Shown: one piece after another, positions 50,301-62,289 of the stretch
How the letters are laid out: each line of letters begins with the position of its first letter
How positions within the stretch are numbered: the stretch's first letter is position 1
Assembly: GCF_051014685.1 (NCBI RefSeq)
Contig: NW_027478399.1
Location: 806,001 to 870,000 of the forward strand
From: Ptiloglossa arizonensis
Taxonomy: Eukaryota; Arthropoda; Insecta; Hymenoptera; Colletidae
DNA length: 64,000 nucleotides
Direction: 5' to 3'
Translations under genes and position numbers: made by a program
The notes under the pieces: generated by a model
What the model was told of the DNA's origin: nothing
What the model saw: the letters and a program-made list of their open reading frames with translations, nothing else
Database searches by the model: none

Positions 50301-51139
50301 CGATTACAGAGATATGTGTGTTTCCCCCCTAGGCCTTTGTAGTTATGGGTTTCGAGTATCAGACTTGCGAAAATTTTGATGGTGTCTCAATCATTCCTTT
50401 ACTTCAAACTCCCATATCTCGCGAACGGATTCACGAACTCGAGAAATTCCTGTTGCATCTGAAAGTAGAATCTCGCCCGATTACAACGGTATGTGTATTT
50501 TTCCCCTAGGCCATTGTAGTTATTGGCTTCGAGTATCAGACTTGCGAAAATGTTGATGGTTTCTCAACCATTCCTTAACTTCAGACCCCCATTTCTCGCG
50601 AACGGATTGACGAACTCGAGAAATTCCTGTTGTATCTGAAAGTAGAAACTCGCACGATTACAATGGTATGTGTACTTTTCCCCTAGGCCATTCCAGTTAT
50701 TGGTTTCGAGTATCAGACCAGCGAAAATTTTGATGGTTTCTCAATCATTTCTTAACTTCAAACTCCCATATCTCGCGAACGTATTGACGAACTCGAGAAT
50801 GTGCTATTGCATCTGAAAGCAGAAACTCGCCCGATTACAACGGTATGTGTATTCTTGCCCTAGGCCATATTGGTGATTGGTTTCGAGTATCAGACTTGCG
50901 AAAATTGTGATGATTTCTCAACCATTCCTTAACTTCAAACTCCCATATCTCGCGAACGGATTGACGAACTCGAGAAATTCCTGTTGCACCTGAAAGTAGA
51001 AACACGCCCGATTACAAAGATATGTGTGTTTTCCCCCTAGGCCTTTGTAGTTATTGGTTTCGAGTATCAGACTTGCGAAAATTTTGATGGTTTCTCAACC
51101 ATTCCTTAACTTCAAACTCCCATATCTCGCGAACGGATT
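47255..51139. repeat. 22-monomer block, copy 1 of a pair 11150 bp apart
   Basis: 47255..51139 matches 58405..62289 over 3885 bp. The offset is 63 monomers less one base, explained by the single base lost near 58111. Shared markers include GTGTGTTTCCACCC with TTTGTATTTATGG, CTCGTCAGAATAC, GAATTTTGTATTGC and GAGTGTCAGACC. Only a few differences were seen: GGGTTTCGAG against GGGCTTCGAG, GAACGGGTTG near 49362 against GAACGGATTG, CATATCTCG against CATATTTCG near 60327, CGCACGATT near 50653 against CGCCCGATT. Ends are sharp: AACTAGAG at the left of copy 1 and GGATTCACG at the right of copy 2. Confidence 0.88.
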
Positions 51140-51776
51140 GACGAACTCGAGAAATTCCTGTTGCATCTGAAAGTAGAAACTCGCCCGATTACAATGGTGT
51201 GTGTACTTTTCCCCTCGGCCATTCCAGGTATTCGTTTCTAGCATCAGAATTGCGAAAATTTTGATGGTTTCTCAACCATTCCTTAACTTCAAACTCCCAT
51301 ATCTCGCGAACGTATTGGCGAACTCGAGAAATTCCTATTGCATCTGAAAGCAGAAACTCGTCCGAATACAATGGTGTGTGTACTTTTCCCCTAGGCCAAT
51401 CCAGTTATTGGTTTCGAGTATCAGACCAGCGAAAATTTTGATGGTTTCTCAACCATTCCTTAACTTCAAACTCCCATATCTCGCGAACGTGTTGACGAAC
51501 TCGAGAATGTGCTATTGCATCTGAAAGCAGAAACTCGCCCGATTACAACGGTATGTGTATTCTTGCCCTAGGCCATATTGGTGATTGGTTTCGAGTATCA
51601 GACTTGCGAAAATTGTGATGATTTCTCAACCATTCCTTAACTTCAAACTCCCATATCTCGCGAACGGATTGACGAACTCGAGAAATTCCTGTTGCACCTG
51701 AAAGTAGAAACACGCCCGATTACAAAGATATGTGTGTTTTCCCCCTAGGCCTTTGTAGTTATTGGTTTCGAGTATC
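49476..51776. repeat. Thirteen-monomer HOR A, copy 1 (2301 bp)
   Basis: 49476..51873 and 51777..54174 match at exactly 13 x 177 bp. Markers are CACCTGAAAG with CGATTTCAAAG (49571 and 51872), GAGTGTCAGACC, TTTTCCCCGAGGCC, CAGACCCCCATTTC and GTGTATTCTTGCCC (50851 and 53152). I saw three differences: GTACTTTT near 50141 against GTTCTTTT, CGCACG near 50653 against CGCCCG, and CGTGTTG near 51488 against CGTATTG. Within each copy the GTGTATTCTTGCCC unit occurs twice, 708 bp apart (50851 and 51559; 53152 and 53860), so a four-monomer duplication is nested inside. Confidence 0.9.
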
Positions 51777-54174
51777 AGACTTGCGAAAATTTTGATGGTT
51801 TCTCAACCATTCCTTAACTTCAAACTCCCATATCTCGCGAACGGATTGACGAACTCGAGAAATTCCTGTTGCACCTGAAAGTAGAAACACGCCCGATTTC
51901 AAAGATATGTGTGTTTTCCCCCTAGGCCTTTGTAGTTATTGGTTTCGAGTATAAGACTTGCGAAAATGTTGATGGTTTCTCAACCATTCCTTAACTTCAA
52001 ACTCCCATATCTCGCGAACGGATTGACGAACTCGAGATATTCCTATTGCATCTGAAAGCAGAAACTCGCCCGAATACAATGGTGTGTGTACTATTCCCCT
52101 AGGCCAATCCAGTTATTGGTTTCGAGTGTCAGACCAGCGAAAATTTTGATGGTTTCTCAACCATTCCTAAACTTCAAACTCCCATATCTCGCGAACGGAT
52201 TGACGAACTCGAGAAATTCCTGTTGCATCTGAAAGAAGAAACTCGCCCGATTACAATGGTGTGTGTACTTTTCCCCGAGGCCATTCCAGTTATTCGTTTC
52301 TAGCATCAGAATTGCGAAAAGTTTGATGGTTTCTCAACCATTCCTTAACTTCAAACTCCCATATCTCGCGAACGGATTGGCGAACTCGAGAAATTCCTAT
52401 TGCATCTGAAAGCAGAAACTCGTCCGAATACAATGGTGTGTGTTCTTTTCCCCTAGGCCACTCCAGTTACTGGTTTCGAGTATCAGACCTGCGAAAATTT
52501 TGATGGTTTCTCAACCATTCCTTAACTTCAAACTCCCATATCTCGCGAACGGATTGACGAACTCGAGAAATTCCTGTTGCACCTGAAGGTAGAAACACGC
52601 CCGATTACAGAGATATGTGTGTTTCCCCCCTAGGCCTTTGTAGTTATGGGTTTCGAGTATCAGACTTGCGAAAATTTTGATGGTGTCTCAATCATTCCTT
52701 TACTTCAAACTCCCATATCTCGCGAACGGATTCACGAACTCGAGAAATTCCTGTTGCATCTGAAAGTAGAATCTCGCCCGATTACAACGGTATGTGTATT
52801 TTTCCCCTAGGCCATTGTAGTTATTGGCTTCGAGTATCAGACTTGCGAAAATGTTGATGGTTTCTCAACCATTCCTTAACTTCAGACCCCCATTTCTCGC
52901 GAACGGATTGACGAACTCGAGAAATTCCTGTTGTATCTGAAAGTAGAAACTCGCCCGATTACAATGGTATGTGTACTTTTCCCCTAGGCCATTCCAGTTA
53001 TTGGTTTCGAGTATCAGACCAGCGAAAATTTTGATGGTTTCTCAATCATTTCTTAACTTCAAACTCCCATATCTCGCGAACGTATTGACGAACTCGAGAA
53101 TGTGCTATTGCATCTGAAAGCAGAAACTCGCCCGATTACAACGGTATGTGTATTCTTGCCCTAGGCCATATTGGTGATTGGTTTCGAGTATCAGACTTGC
53201 GAAAATTGTGATGATTTCTCAACCATTCCTTAACTTCAAACTCCCATATCTCGCGAACGGATTGACGAACTCGAGAAATTCCTGTTGCACCTGAAAGTAG
53301 AAACACGCCCGATTACAAAGATATGTGTGTTTTCCCCCTAGGCCTTTGTAGTTATTGGTTTCGAGTATCAGACTTGCGAAAATTTTGATGGTTTCTCAAC
53401 CATTCCTTAACTTCAAACTCCCATATCTCGCGAACGGATTGACGAACTCGAGAAATTCCTGTTGCATCTGAAAGTAGAAACTCGCCCGATTACAATGGTG
53501 TGTGTACTTTTCCCCTCGGCCATTCCAGGTATTCGTTTCTAGCATCAGAATTGCGAAAATTTTGATGGTTTCTCAACCATTCCTTAACTTCAAACTCCCA
53601 TATCTCGCGAACGTATTGGCGAACTCGAGAAATTCCTATTGCATCTGAAAGCAGAAACTCGTCCGAATACAATGGTGTGTGTACTTTTCCCCTAGGCCAA
53701 TCCAGTTATTGGTTTCGAGTATCAGACCAGCGAAAATTTTGATGGTTTCTCAACCATTCCTTAACTTCAAACTCCCATATCTCGCGAACGTATTGACGAA
53801 CTCGAGAATGTGCTATTGCATCTGAAAGCAGAAACTCGCCCGATTACAACGGTATGTGTATTCTTGCCCTAGGCCATATTGGTGATTGGTTTCGAGTATC
53901 AGACTTGCGAAAATTGTGATGATTTCTCAACCATTCCTTAACTTCAAACTCCCATATCTCGCGAACGGATTGACGAACTCGAGAAATTCCTGTTGCACCT
54001 GAAAGTAGAAACACGCCCGATTACAAAGATATGTGTGTTTTCCCCCTAGGCCTTTGTAGTTATTGGTTTCGAGTATCAGACTTGCGAAAATTTTGATGGT
54101 TTCTCAACCATTCCTTAACTTCAAACTCCCATATCTCGCGAACGGATTGACGAACTCGAGAAATTCCTGTTGCA
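51777..54174. repeat. Thirteen-monomer HOR A, copy 2
   Basis: This is the second tandem copy. It diverges from copy 1 at base 54175 (TTGCATCTG here, TTGCACCTG in copy 1). Its last part overlaps the start of thirteen-mer B, because both contain the GTGTATTCTTGCCC, AAAGATATG and CCCCTCGGCC units. The four-monomer internal duplication is retained. Confidence 0.9.
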
Positions 54175-56060
54175 TCTGAAAGTAGAAACTCGCCCGATTA
54201 CAATGGTGTGTGTACTTTTCCCCTCGGCCATTCCAGGTATTCGTTTCTAGCATCAGAATTGCGAAAATTTTGATGGTTTCTCAACCATTCCTTAACTTCA
54301 AACTCCCATATCTCGCGAACGTATTGGCGAACTCGAGAAATTCCTATTGCATCTGAAAGCAGAAACTCGTCCGAATACAATGGTGTGTGTACTTTTCCCC
54401 TAGGCCAATCCAGTTATTGGTTTCGAGTATCAGACCAGCGAAAATTTTGATGGTTTCTCAACCATTCCTTAACTTCAAACTCCCATATCTCGCGAACGGA
54501 TTGACGATCTCGAGAAACTCCTGTTACATGTGGAAGTAGAAACTCGCCCGATTACAACGGTATGTGTATTTTTCCCCTAGGCCTTTGTAGTTATTGGTTT
54601 CGAGTATCAGACTTGCGAAAATTTTGTTGGTTTCTCAACCATTCCTTAACTTCACACTCCCATATCTCGCGAACGGATTGGCGAACTCGAGAATTTCCTA
54701 TTGCATCTGAAAGCAGAAACTCGCCCGATTACAAAGATATGTGTGTTTTCCCCCTAGGCAAATGTAGATAATGGTTTCGAGTATCAGACTTGCGAAAATT
54801 TTGATGGTGTCTCAAGCATTCCTTAACTTCAAACTCCCATATCTCGCGAACGGATTGACGAACTCGAGAAATTCCTGTTGCATCTAAAAGTAGAAACTCG
54901 CCCGATTACAACGGTAAGTGTATTTTTCCCCTAGGCATTTGTAGTTACTGGTTTCGAGTATCAGAATTGCGGAAATTTTGATGGTTTCTCAACCATTCCT
55001 TAACTTCAAACTCCCATATCTCGCGAACGGATTCACGAACTCGAGAAATTCCTGTTGCATCTGAAAGTAGAATCTCGCCCGATTACAACGGTATGTGTAT
55101 TTTTCCCCTAGGCCATTGTAGTTATTGGTTTCGAGTATCAGACCAGCGAAAATTTTGATGGTTTCTCAACCATTCCTTAACTTCAAACTCCCATATCTCG
55201 CGAACGGATTGACGAACTCGAGAAATTCCTGTTGCACCTGAAAGTAGAAACACGCCCGATTACAACGATATGTGTGTTTCCCCCCAAGGCCTTTGTAGTT
55301 ATGGGTTTCGAGTATCAGACTTGCGAAAATTTTGATGGTGTCTCAACCATTCCTTTACTTCAAACTCCCATATCTCGCGAACGGATTCACGAACTCGAGA
55401 AATTCCTGTTGCATCTGAAAGTAGAATCTCGCCCGATTACAACGGTATGTGTATTTTTCCCCTAGGCCATTGTAGTTATTGGTTTCGAGTATTAGACTTG
55501 CGAAAATTTTGATGGTTTCTCAACCATTCCTTAACTTCAAACTCCCATATATCGCGAACGGATTGGCGAACTCGAGAAATTCCTATTGCATCTGAAAGCA
55601 GAAACTCGTCCGAATACAATGGTGTGTGTACTTTTCCCCTAGGCCAATCCAGTTATTGGTTTCCAGTATCAGACCAGCGAAAATTTTGATGGTTTCTCAA
55701 CCATTCCTTAACTTCAAACTCCCATATCTCGCGAACGCATTGACGAACTCGAGAAATTCCTGTTACATGTGGAAGTAGAAACTCGCCCGATTACAACGGT
55801 ATGTGTATTTTTCCCCTAGGCCATTGTAGTTATTGGCTTCGAGTATCAGACTTGCGAAAATGTTGATGGTTTCTCAACCATTCCTTAACTTCAGACCCCC
55901 ATTTCTCGCGAACGGATTGACGAACTCGAGAAATTCCTGTTGTATCTGAAAGTAGAAACTCGCCCGATTACAATGGTATGTGTACTTTTCCCCTAGGCCA
56001 TTCCAGTTATTGGTTTCGAGTATCAGACCAGCGAAAATTTTGATGGTTTCTCAATCATTT
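53760..56060. repeat. Thirteen-monomer HOR B, copy 1 (2301 bp)
   Basis: 53760..55809 matches 56061..58110 at 2301 bp, the same period as HOR A but with a different content: GGCAAATGTAGATAATGG, CAACGGTAAGTG, GTTTCCCCCCAAGG with TTATGGG, GAGTATTAG and TTTCCAGTATC units. No difference was found over the positions compared. Positions 55810..56060 carry the GCTTCGAG and CAGACCCCCATTTC units shared with HOR A, which copy 2 lacks. Confidence 0.88.
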
Positions 56061-58110
56061 CTTAACTTCAAACTCCCATATCTCGCGAACGTATTGACGA
56101 ACTCGAGAATGTGCTATTGCATCTGAAAGCAGAAACTCGCCCGATTACAACGGTATGTGTATTCTTGCCCTAGGCCATATTGGTGATTGGTTTCGAGTAT
56201 CAGACTTGCGAAAATTGTGATGATTTCTCAACCATTCCTTAACTTCAAACTCCCATATCTCGCGAACGGATTGACGAACTCGAGAAATTCCTGTTGCACC
56301 TGAAAGTAGAAACACGCCCGATTACAAAGATATGTGTGTTTTCCCCCTAGGCCTTTGTAGTTATTGGTTTCGAGTATCAGACTTGCGAAAATTTTGATGG
56401 TTTCTCAACCATTCCTTAACTTCAAACTCCCATATCTCGCGAACGGATTGACGAACTCGAGAAATTCCTGTTGCATCTGAAAGTAGAAACTCGCCCGATT
56501 ACAATGGTGTGTGTACTTTTCCCCTCGGCCATTCCAGGTATTCGTTTCTAGCATCAGAATTGCGAAAATTTTGATGGTTTCTCAACCATTCCTTAACTTC
56601 AAACTCCCATATCTCGCGAACGTATTGGCGAACTCGAGAAATTCCTATTGCATCTGAAAGCAGAAACTCGTCCGAATACAATGGTGTGTGTACTTTTCCC
56701 CTAGGCCAATCCAGTTATTGGTTTCGAGTATCAGACCAGCGAAAATTTTGATGGTTTCTCAACCATTCCTTAACTTCAAACTCCCATATCTCGCGAACGG
56801 ATTGACGATCTCGAGAAACTCCTGTTACATGTGGAAGTAGAAACTCGCCCGATTACAACGGTATGTGTATTTTTCCCCTAGGCCTTTGTAGTTATTGGTT
56901 TCGAGTATCAGACTTGCGAAAATTTTGTTGGTTTCTCAACCATTCCTTAACTTCACACTCCCATATCTCGCGAACGGATTGGCGAACTCGAGAATTTCCT
57001 ATTGCATCTGAAAGCAGAAACTCGCCCGATTACAAAGATATGTGTGTTTTCCCCCTAGGCAAATGTAGATAATGGTTTCGAGTATCAGACTTGCGAAAAT
57101 TTTGATGGTGTCTCAAGCATTCCTTAACTTCAAACTCCCATATCTCGCGAACGGATTGACGAACTCGAGAAATTCCTGTTGCATCTAAAAGTAGAAACTC
57201 GCCCGATTACAACGGTAAGTGTATTTTTCCCCTAGGCATTTGTAGTTACTGGTTTCGAGTATCAGAATTGCGGAAATTTTGATGGTTTCTCAACCATTCC
57301 TTAACTTCAAACTCCCATATCTCGCGAACGGATTCACGAACTCGAGAAATTCCTGTTGCATCTGAAAGTAGAATCTCGCCCGATTACAACGGTATGTGTA
57401 TTTTTCCCCTAGGCCATTGTAGTTATTGGTTTCGAGTATCAGACCAGCGAAAATTTTGATGGTTTCTCAACCATTCCTTAACTTCAAACTCCCATATCTC
57501 GCGAACGGATTGACGAACTCGAGAAATTCCTGTTGCACCTGAAAGTAGAAACACGCCCGATTACAACGATATGTGTGTTTCCCCCCAAGGCCTTTGTAGT
57601 TATGGGTTTCGAGTATCAGACTTGCGAAAATTTTGATGGTGTCTCAACCATTCCTTTACTTCAAACTCCCATATCTCGCGAACGGATTCACGAACTCGAG
57701 AAATTCCTGTTGCATCTGAAAGTAGAATCTCGCCCGATTACAACGGTATGTGTATTTTTCCCCTAGGCCATTGTAGTTATTGGTTTCGAGTATTAGACTT
57801 GCGAAAATTTTGATGGTTTCTCAACCATTCCTTAACTTCAAACTCCCATATATCGCGAACGGATTGGCGAACTCGAGAAATTCCTATTGCATCTGAAAGC
57901 AGAAACTCGTCCGAATACAATGGTGTGTGTACTTTTCCCCTAGGCCAATCCAGTTATTGGTTTCCAGTATCAGACCAGCGAAAATTTTGATGGTTTCTCA
58001 ACCATTCCTTAACTTCAAACTCCCATATCTCGCGAACGCATTGACGAACTCGAGAAATTCCTGTTACATGTGGAAGTAGAAACTCGCCCGATTACAACGG
58101 TATGTGTATT
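56061..58110. repeat. Thirteen-monomer HOR B, copy 2, truncated
   Basis: It follows copy 1 up to a one-base loss in GTATTTTCCCC near 58111, after which the sequence passes through a GACATGCG unit into the 22-monomer block at 58405. The deletion lies at the junction, so it may mark the exchange point or have arisen just after it. Confidence 0.87.
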
Positions 58111-58404
58111 TTCCCCTAGGCCTTTGTAGTTATTGGTTTCGAGTATCAGACATGCGAAAATTTTGATGGTTTCTCAACCATTCCATAACTTCAAACTCCC
58201 ACATATCGCGAACGGATTGACGAATTCGAGAAATTCCTGTTGCATCTGAAAGTAGAAACTCGCCCGATTACAACGGTATGTGTATTTTTCCCCTAGGCAT
58301 TTGTAGTTACTGGTTTCGAGTATCTGACTTGCGAAAATTTTGATGGTTTCTCAACCATTCCTTAACTTCAAACTCCCATATCTCGCGAACGGATTGACGA
58401 ACTC

Positions 58405-61400
58405 GAGAAATTCCTGTTGCACCTGAAAGTAGAAACACGCCCGATTACAAAGATATGTGTGTTTCCCCCCTAGGCCTTTGTAGTTATTGGTTTCGAGTAT
58501 CAGACTTGCGAAAATTTTGATGGTTTCTCAATCATTCCTTAACTTCTAACTCCCATATCTCGCGAACGGATTGACGAACTCGAGAAATTCCTGTTGCACC
58601 TGAAAGTAGAAACACGCCCGATTACAAAGATATGTGTGTTTTCCCCCTAGGCCTTTGTAGTTATTGGTTTCGAGTATCAGACCAGCGAAAATTTTGATGG
58701 TTTCTCAACCATTCCTTAACTTCAAACTCCCATATCTCGCGAACGGATTGACGAACTCGAGAAATTCCTGTTACATGTGGAAGTAGAAACTCGCCCGATT
58801 ACAACGGTATGTGTATTTTTCCCCTGGGCCTTTGTAGTTATTGGTTTCGAGTATCAGACTTGCGAAAATTTTGTTGGTTTCTCAACCATTCCTTAACTTC
58901 ACACTCCCATATCTCGCGAACGGATTGGCGAACTCGAGAATTTCCTATTGCATCTGAAAGCAGAAACTCGCCCGATTACAAAGATATGTGTGTTTTCCCC
59001 TTAGGCCTTCGTAGTTATTGGTTTCGAGTATCAGACTTGCGAAAATTTTGATGGTTTCTCAACCATTCCTTAACTTCAAACTCCCATATCTCGCGAACGG
59101 ATTGACGAACTCGAGAAATTCCTGTTGCACCTGAAAGTAGAAACACGCCCGATTTCAAAGATATGTGTGTTTTCCCCCTAGGCCTTTGTAGTTATTGGTT
59201 TCGAGTATAAGACTTGCGAAAATTTCGATGGTTTCTCAACCATTCCTTAACTTCAAACTCCCATATCTCGCGAACGGATTGACGAACTCGAGAAATTCCT
59301 ATTGCATCTGAAAGCAGAAACTCGCCCGAATACAATGGTGTGTGTGTTTCCACCCAAGGCCTTTGTATTTATGGGCTTCGAGTATCAGACTTGCGAAAAT
59401 TTTGATGGTGTCTCAACCATTCCTTTACTTCAAACTCCCATATCTCGCAAACGGATTGACGAACTCGAGAAATTCCTGTTGCATCTGAAAGTAGAAACTC
59501 GCCCGATTACAACGGTATGTGTATTTTTCCCCTAGGCATTTGTAGTTACTGGTTTCGAGTATCTGACTTGCGAAAATTTTGATGGTTTCTCAACCATTCC
59601 TTAACTTCAAACTCCCATATCTCGCGAACGGATTGACGAACTCGAGAAATTCCTGTTGCATCTGAAAGTAGAAACTCGCCCGAATACAATGGTGTGTGTA
59701 CTATTCCCCTAGGCCAATCCAGTTATTCGTTTCTAGCATCAGAATTGCGAAAATCTTGATGGTTTCTCAACCATTCCTTAACTTCAAACTCCCATATCTC
59801 GCGAACGGATTGACGAACTCGAGAAATTCCGATTGCATCTGAAAGCAGAACCTCGTCAGAATACAATGGTGTGTGTACTTTTACCCTAGGCCATTCCAGT
59901 TATTGGTTTCGAGTATCAGACCAGCGAAAATTTTGATGGTTTCTCAACCATTCCTTAACTTCAAACTCCCATATCTCGCGAACGGATTGACGAACTCGAG
60001 AAATTCCAGTTGCATCTGAAAGTAGAAACTCGCCCGAATACAATGGTGTGTGTACTATTCCCCTAGGCCAATCCAGTTATTGGTTTCGAGTATCAGACTT
60101 GCGAAAATTTTGATGGTTTCTCAATCATTCCTTAATTTCAAACTTCCATATCTCGCGAACGGATTGACGAACTCGAGAATTTTGTATTGCATCTGAAATC
60201 AGAAACTCGCCCGATTACAACGGTATGTGTATTTTTGCCCTAGGCCATTGTAGTTATTGGTTTCGAGTATCAGAATTGCGAAAATTTTGATGGTTTCTCA
60301 ACCATTCCTTAACTTCAAACTCCCATATTTCGCGAACGTATTGACGAACTCGAGAATGTGCTATTGCATCTGAAAGCAGGAACTCGCCCGATTACAACGG
60401 TATGTGTATTTTTGCCCTAGGCCATATTGGTGATTGGTTTCGAGTATCAGACTTGCGAAAATTGTGATGGTTTCTCAACCATTCCTTAACTTCAAACTCC
60501 CATATCTCGCGAACGGATTGACGAACTCGAGAAATTCCTGTTGCACCTGAAAGTAGAAACACGCCCGATTTCAAAGATATGTGTGTTTTCCCCCTAGGCC
60601 TTTGTAGTTATTGGTTTCGAGTATAAGACTTGCGAAAATTTTGATGGTTTCTCAACCATTCCTTAACTTCAAACTCCCATATCTCGCGAACGGATTGACG
60701 AACTCGAGAAATTCCTGTTGCACCTGAAAGTAGAAACACGCCCGATTTCAAAGATATGTGTGTTTTCCCCCTAGGCCTTTGTAGTTATTGGTTTCGAGTA
60801 TAAGACTTGCGAAAATGTTGATGGTTTCTCAACCATTCCTTAACTTCAAACTCCCATATCTCGCGAACGGATTGACGAACTCGAGATATTCCTATTGCAT
60901 CTGAAAGCAGAAACTCGCCCGAATACAATGGTGTGTGTACTATTCCCCTAGGCCAATCCAGTTATTGGTTTCGAGTGTCAGACCAGCGAAAATTTTGATG
61001 GTTTCTCAACCATTCCTAAACTTCAAACTCCCATATCTCGCGAACGGATTGACGAACTCGAGAAATTCCTGTTGCATCTGAAAGAAGAAACTCGCCCGAT
61101 TACAATGGTGTGTGTACTTTTCCCCGAGGCCATTCCAGTTATTCGTTTCTAGCATCAGAATTGCGAAAAGTTTGATGGTTTCTCAACCATTCCTTAACTT
61201 CAAACTCCCATATCTCGCGAACGGATTGGCGAACTCGAGAAATTCCTATTGCATCTGAAAGCAGAAACTCGTCCGAATACAATGGTGTGTGTACTTTTCC
61301 CCTAGGCCACTCCAGTTACTGGTTTCGAGTATCAGACCTGCGAAAATTTTGATGGTTTCTCAACCATTCCTTAACTTCAAACTCCCATATCTCGCGAACG

Positions 61401-62289
61401 GATTGACGAACTCGAGAAATTCCTGTTGCACCTGAAGGTAGAAACACGCCCGATTACAGAGATATGTGTGTTTCCCCCCTAGGCCTTTGTAGTTATGGGT
61501 TTCGAGTATCAGACTTGCGAAAATTTTGATGGTGTCTCAATCATTCCTTTACTTCAAACTCCCATATCTCGCGAACGGATTCACGAACTCGAGAAATTCC
61601 TGTTGCATCTGAAAGTAGAATCTCGCCCGATTACAACGGTATGTGTATTTTTCCCCTAGGCCATTGTAGTTATTGGCTTCGAGTATCAGACTTGCGAAAA
61701 TGTTGATGGTTTCTCAACCATTCCTTAACTTCAGACCCCCATTTCTCGCGAACGGATTGACGAACTCGAGAAATTCCTGTTGTATCTGAAAGTAGAAACT
61801 CGCCCGATTACAATGGTATGTGTACTTTTCCCCTAGGCCATTCCAGTTATTGGTTTCGAGTATCAGACCAGCGAAAATTTTGATGGTTTCTCAATCATTT
61901 CTTAACTTCAAACTCCCATATCTCGCGAACGTATTGACGAACTCGAGAATGTGCTATTGCATCTGAAAGCAGAAACTCGCCCGATTACAACGGTATGTGT
62001 ATTCTTGCCCTAGGCCATATTGGTGATTGGTTTCGAGTATCAGACTTGCGAAAATTGTGATGATTTCTCAACCATTCCTTAACTTCAAACTCCCATATCT
62101 CGCGAACGGATTGACGAACTCGAGAAATTCCTGTTGCACCTGAAAGTAGAAACACGCCCGATTACAAAGATATGTGTGTTTTCCCCCTAGGCCTTTGTAG
62201 TTATTGGTTTCGAGTATCAGACTTGCGAAAATTTTGATGGTTTCTCAACCATTCCTTAACTTCAAACTCCCATATCTCGCGAACGGATT
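58405..62289. repeat. 22-monomer block, copy 2 of the pair 11150 bp apart
   Basis: This is the partner of 47255..51139. Because copy 1 overlaps the first part of thirteen-mer HOR A, the sequence at about 60626..62289 is a third occurrence of HOR A units (GTGTATTCTTGCCC at 62001, 11150 bp after 50851). The copies sit either side of the thirteen-mer expansions, which suggests that the order block, HOR A, HOR B, block arose by duplication of a long segment followed by local expansion. Confidence 0.88.
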
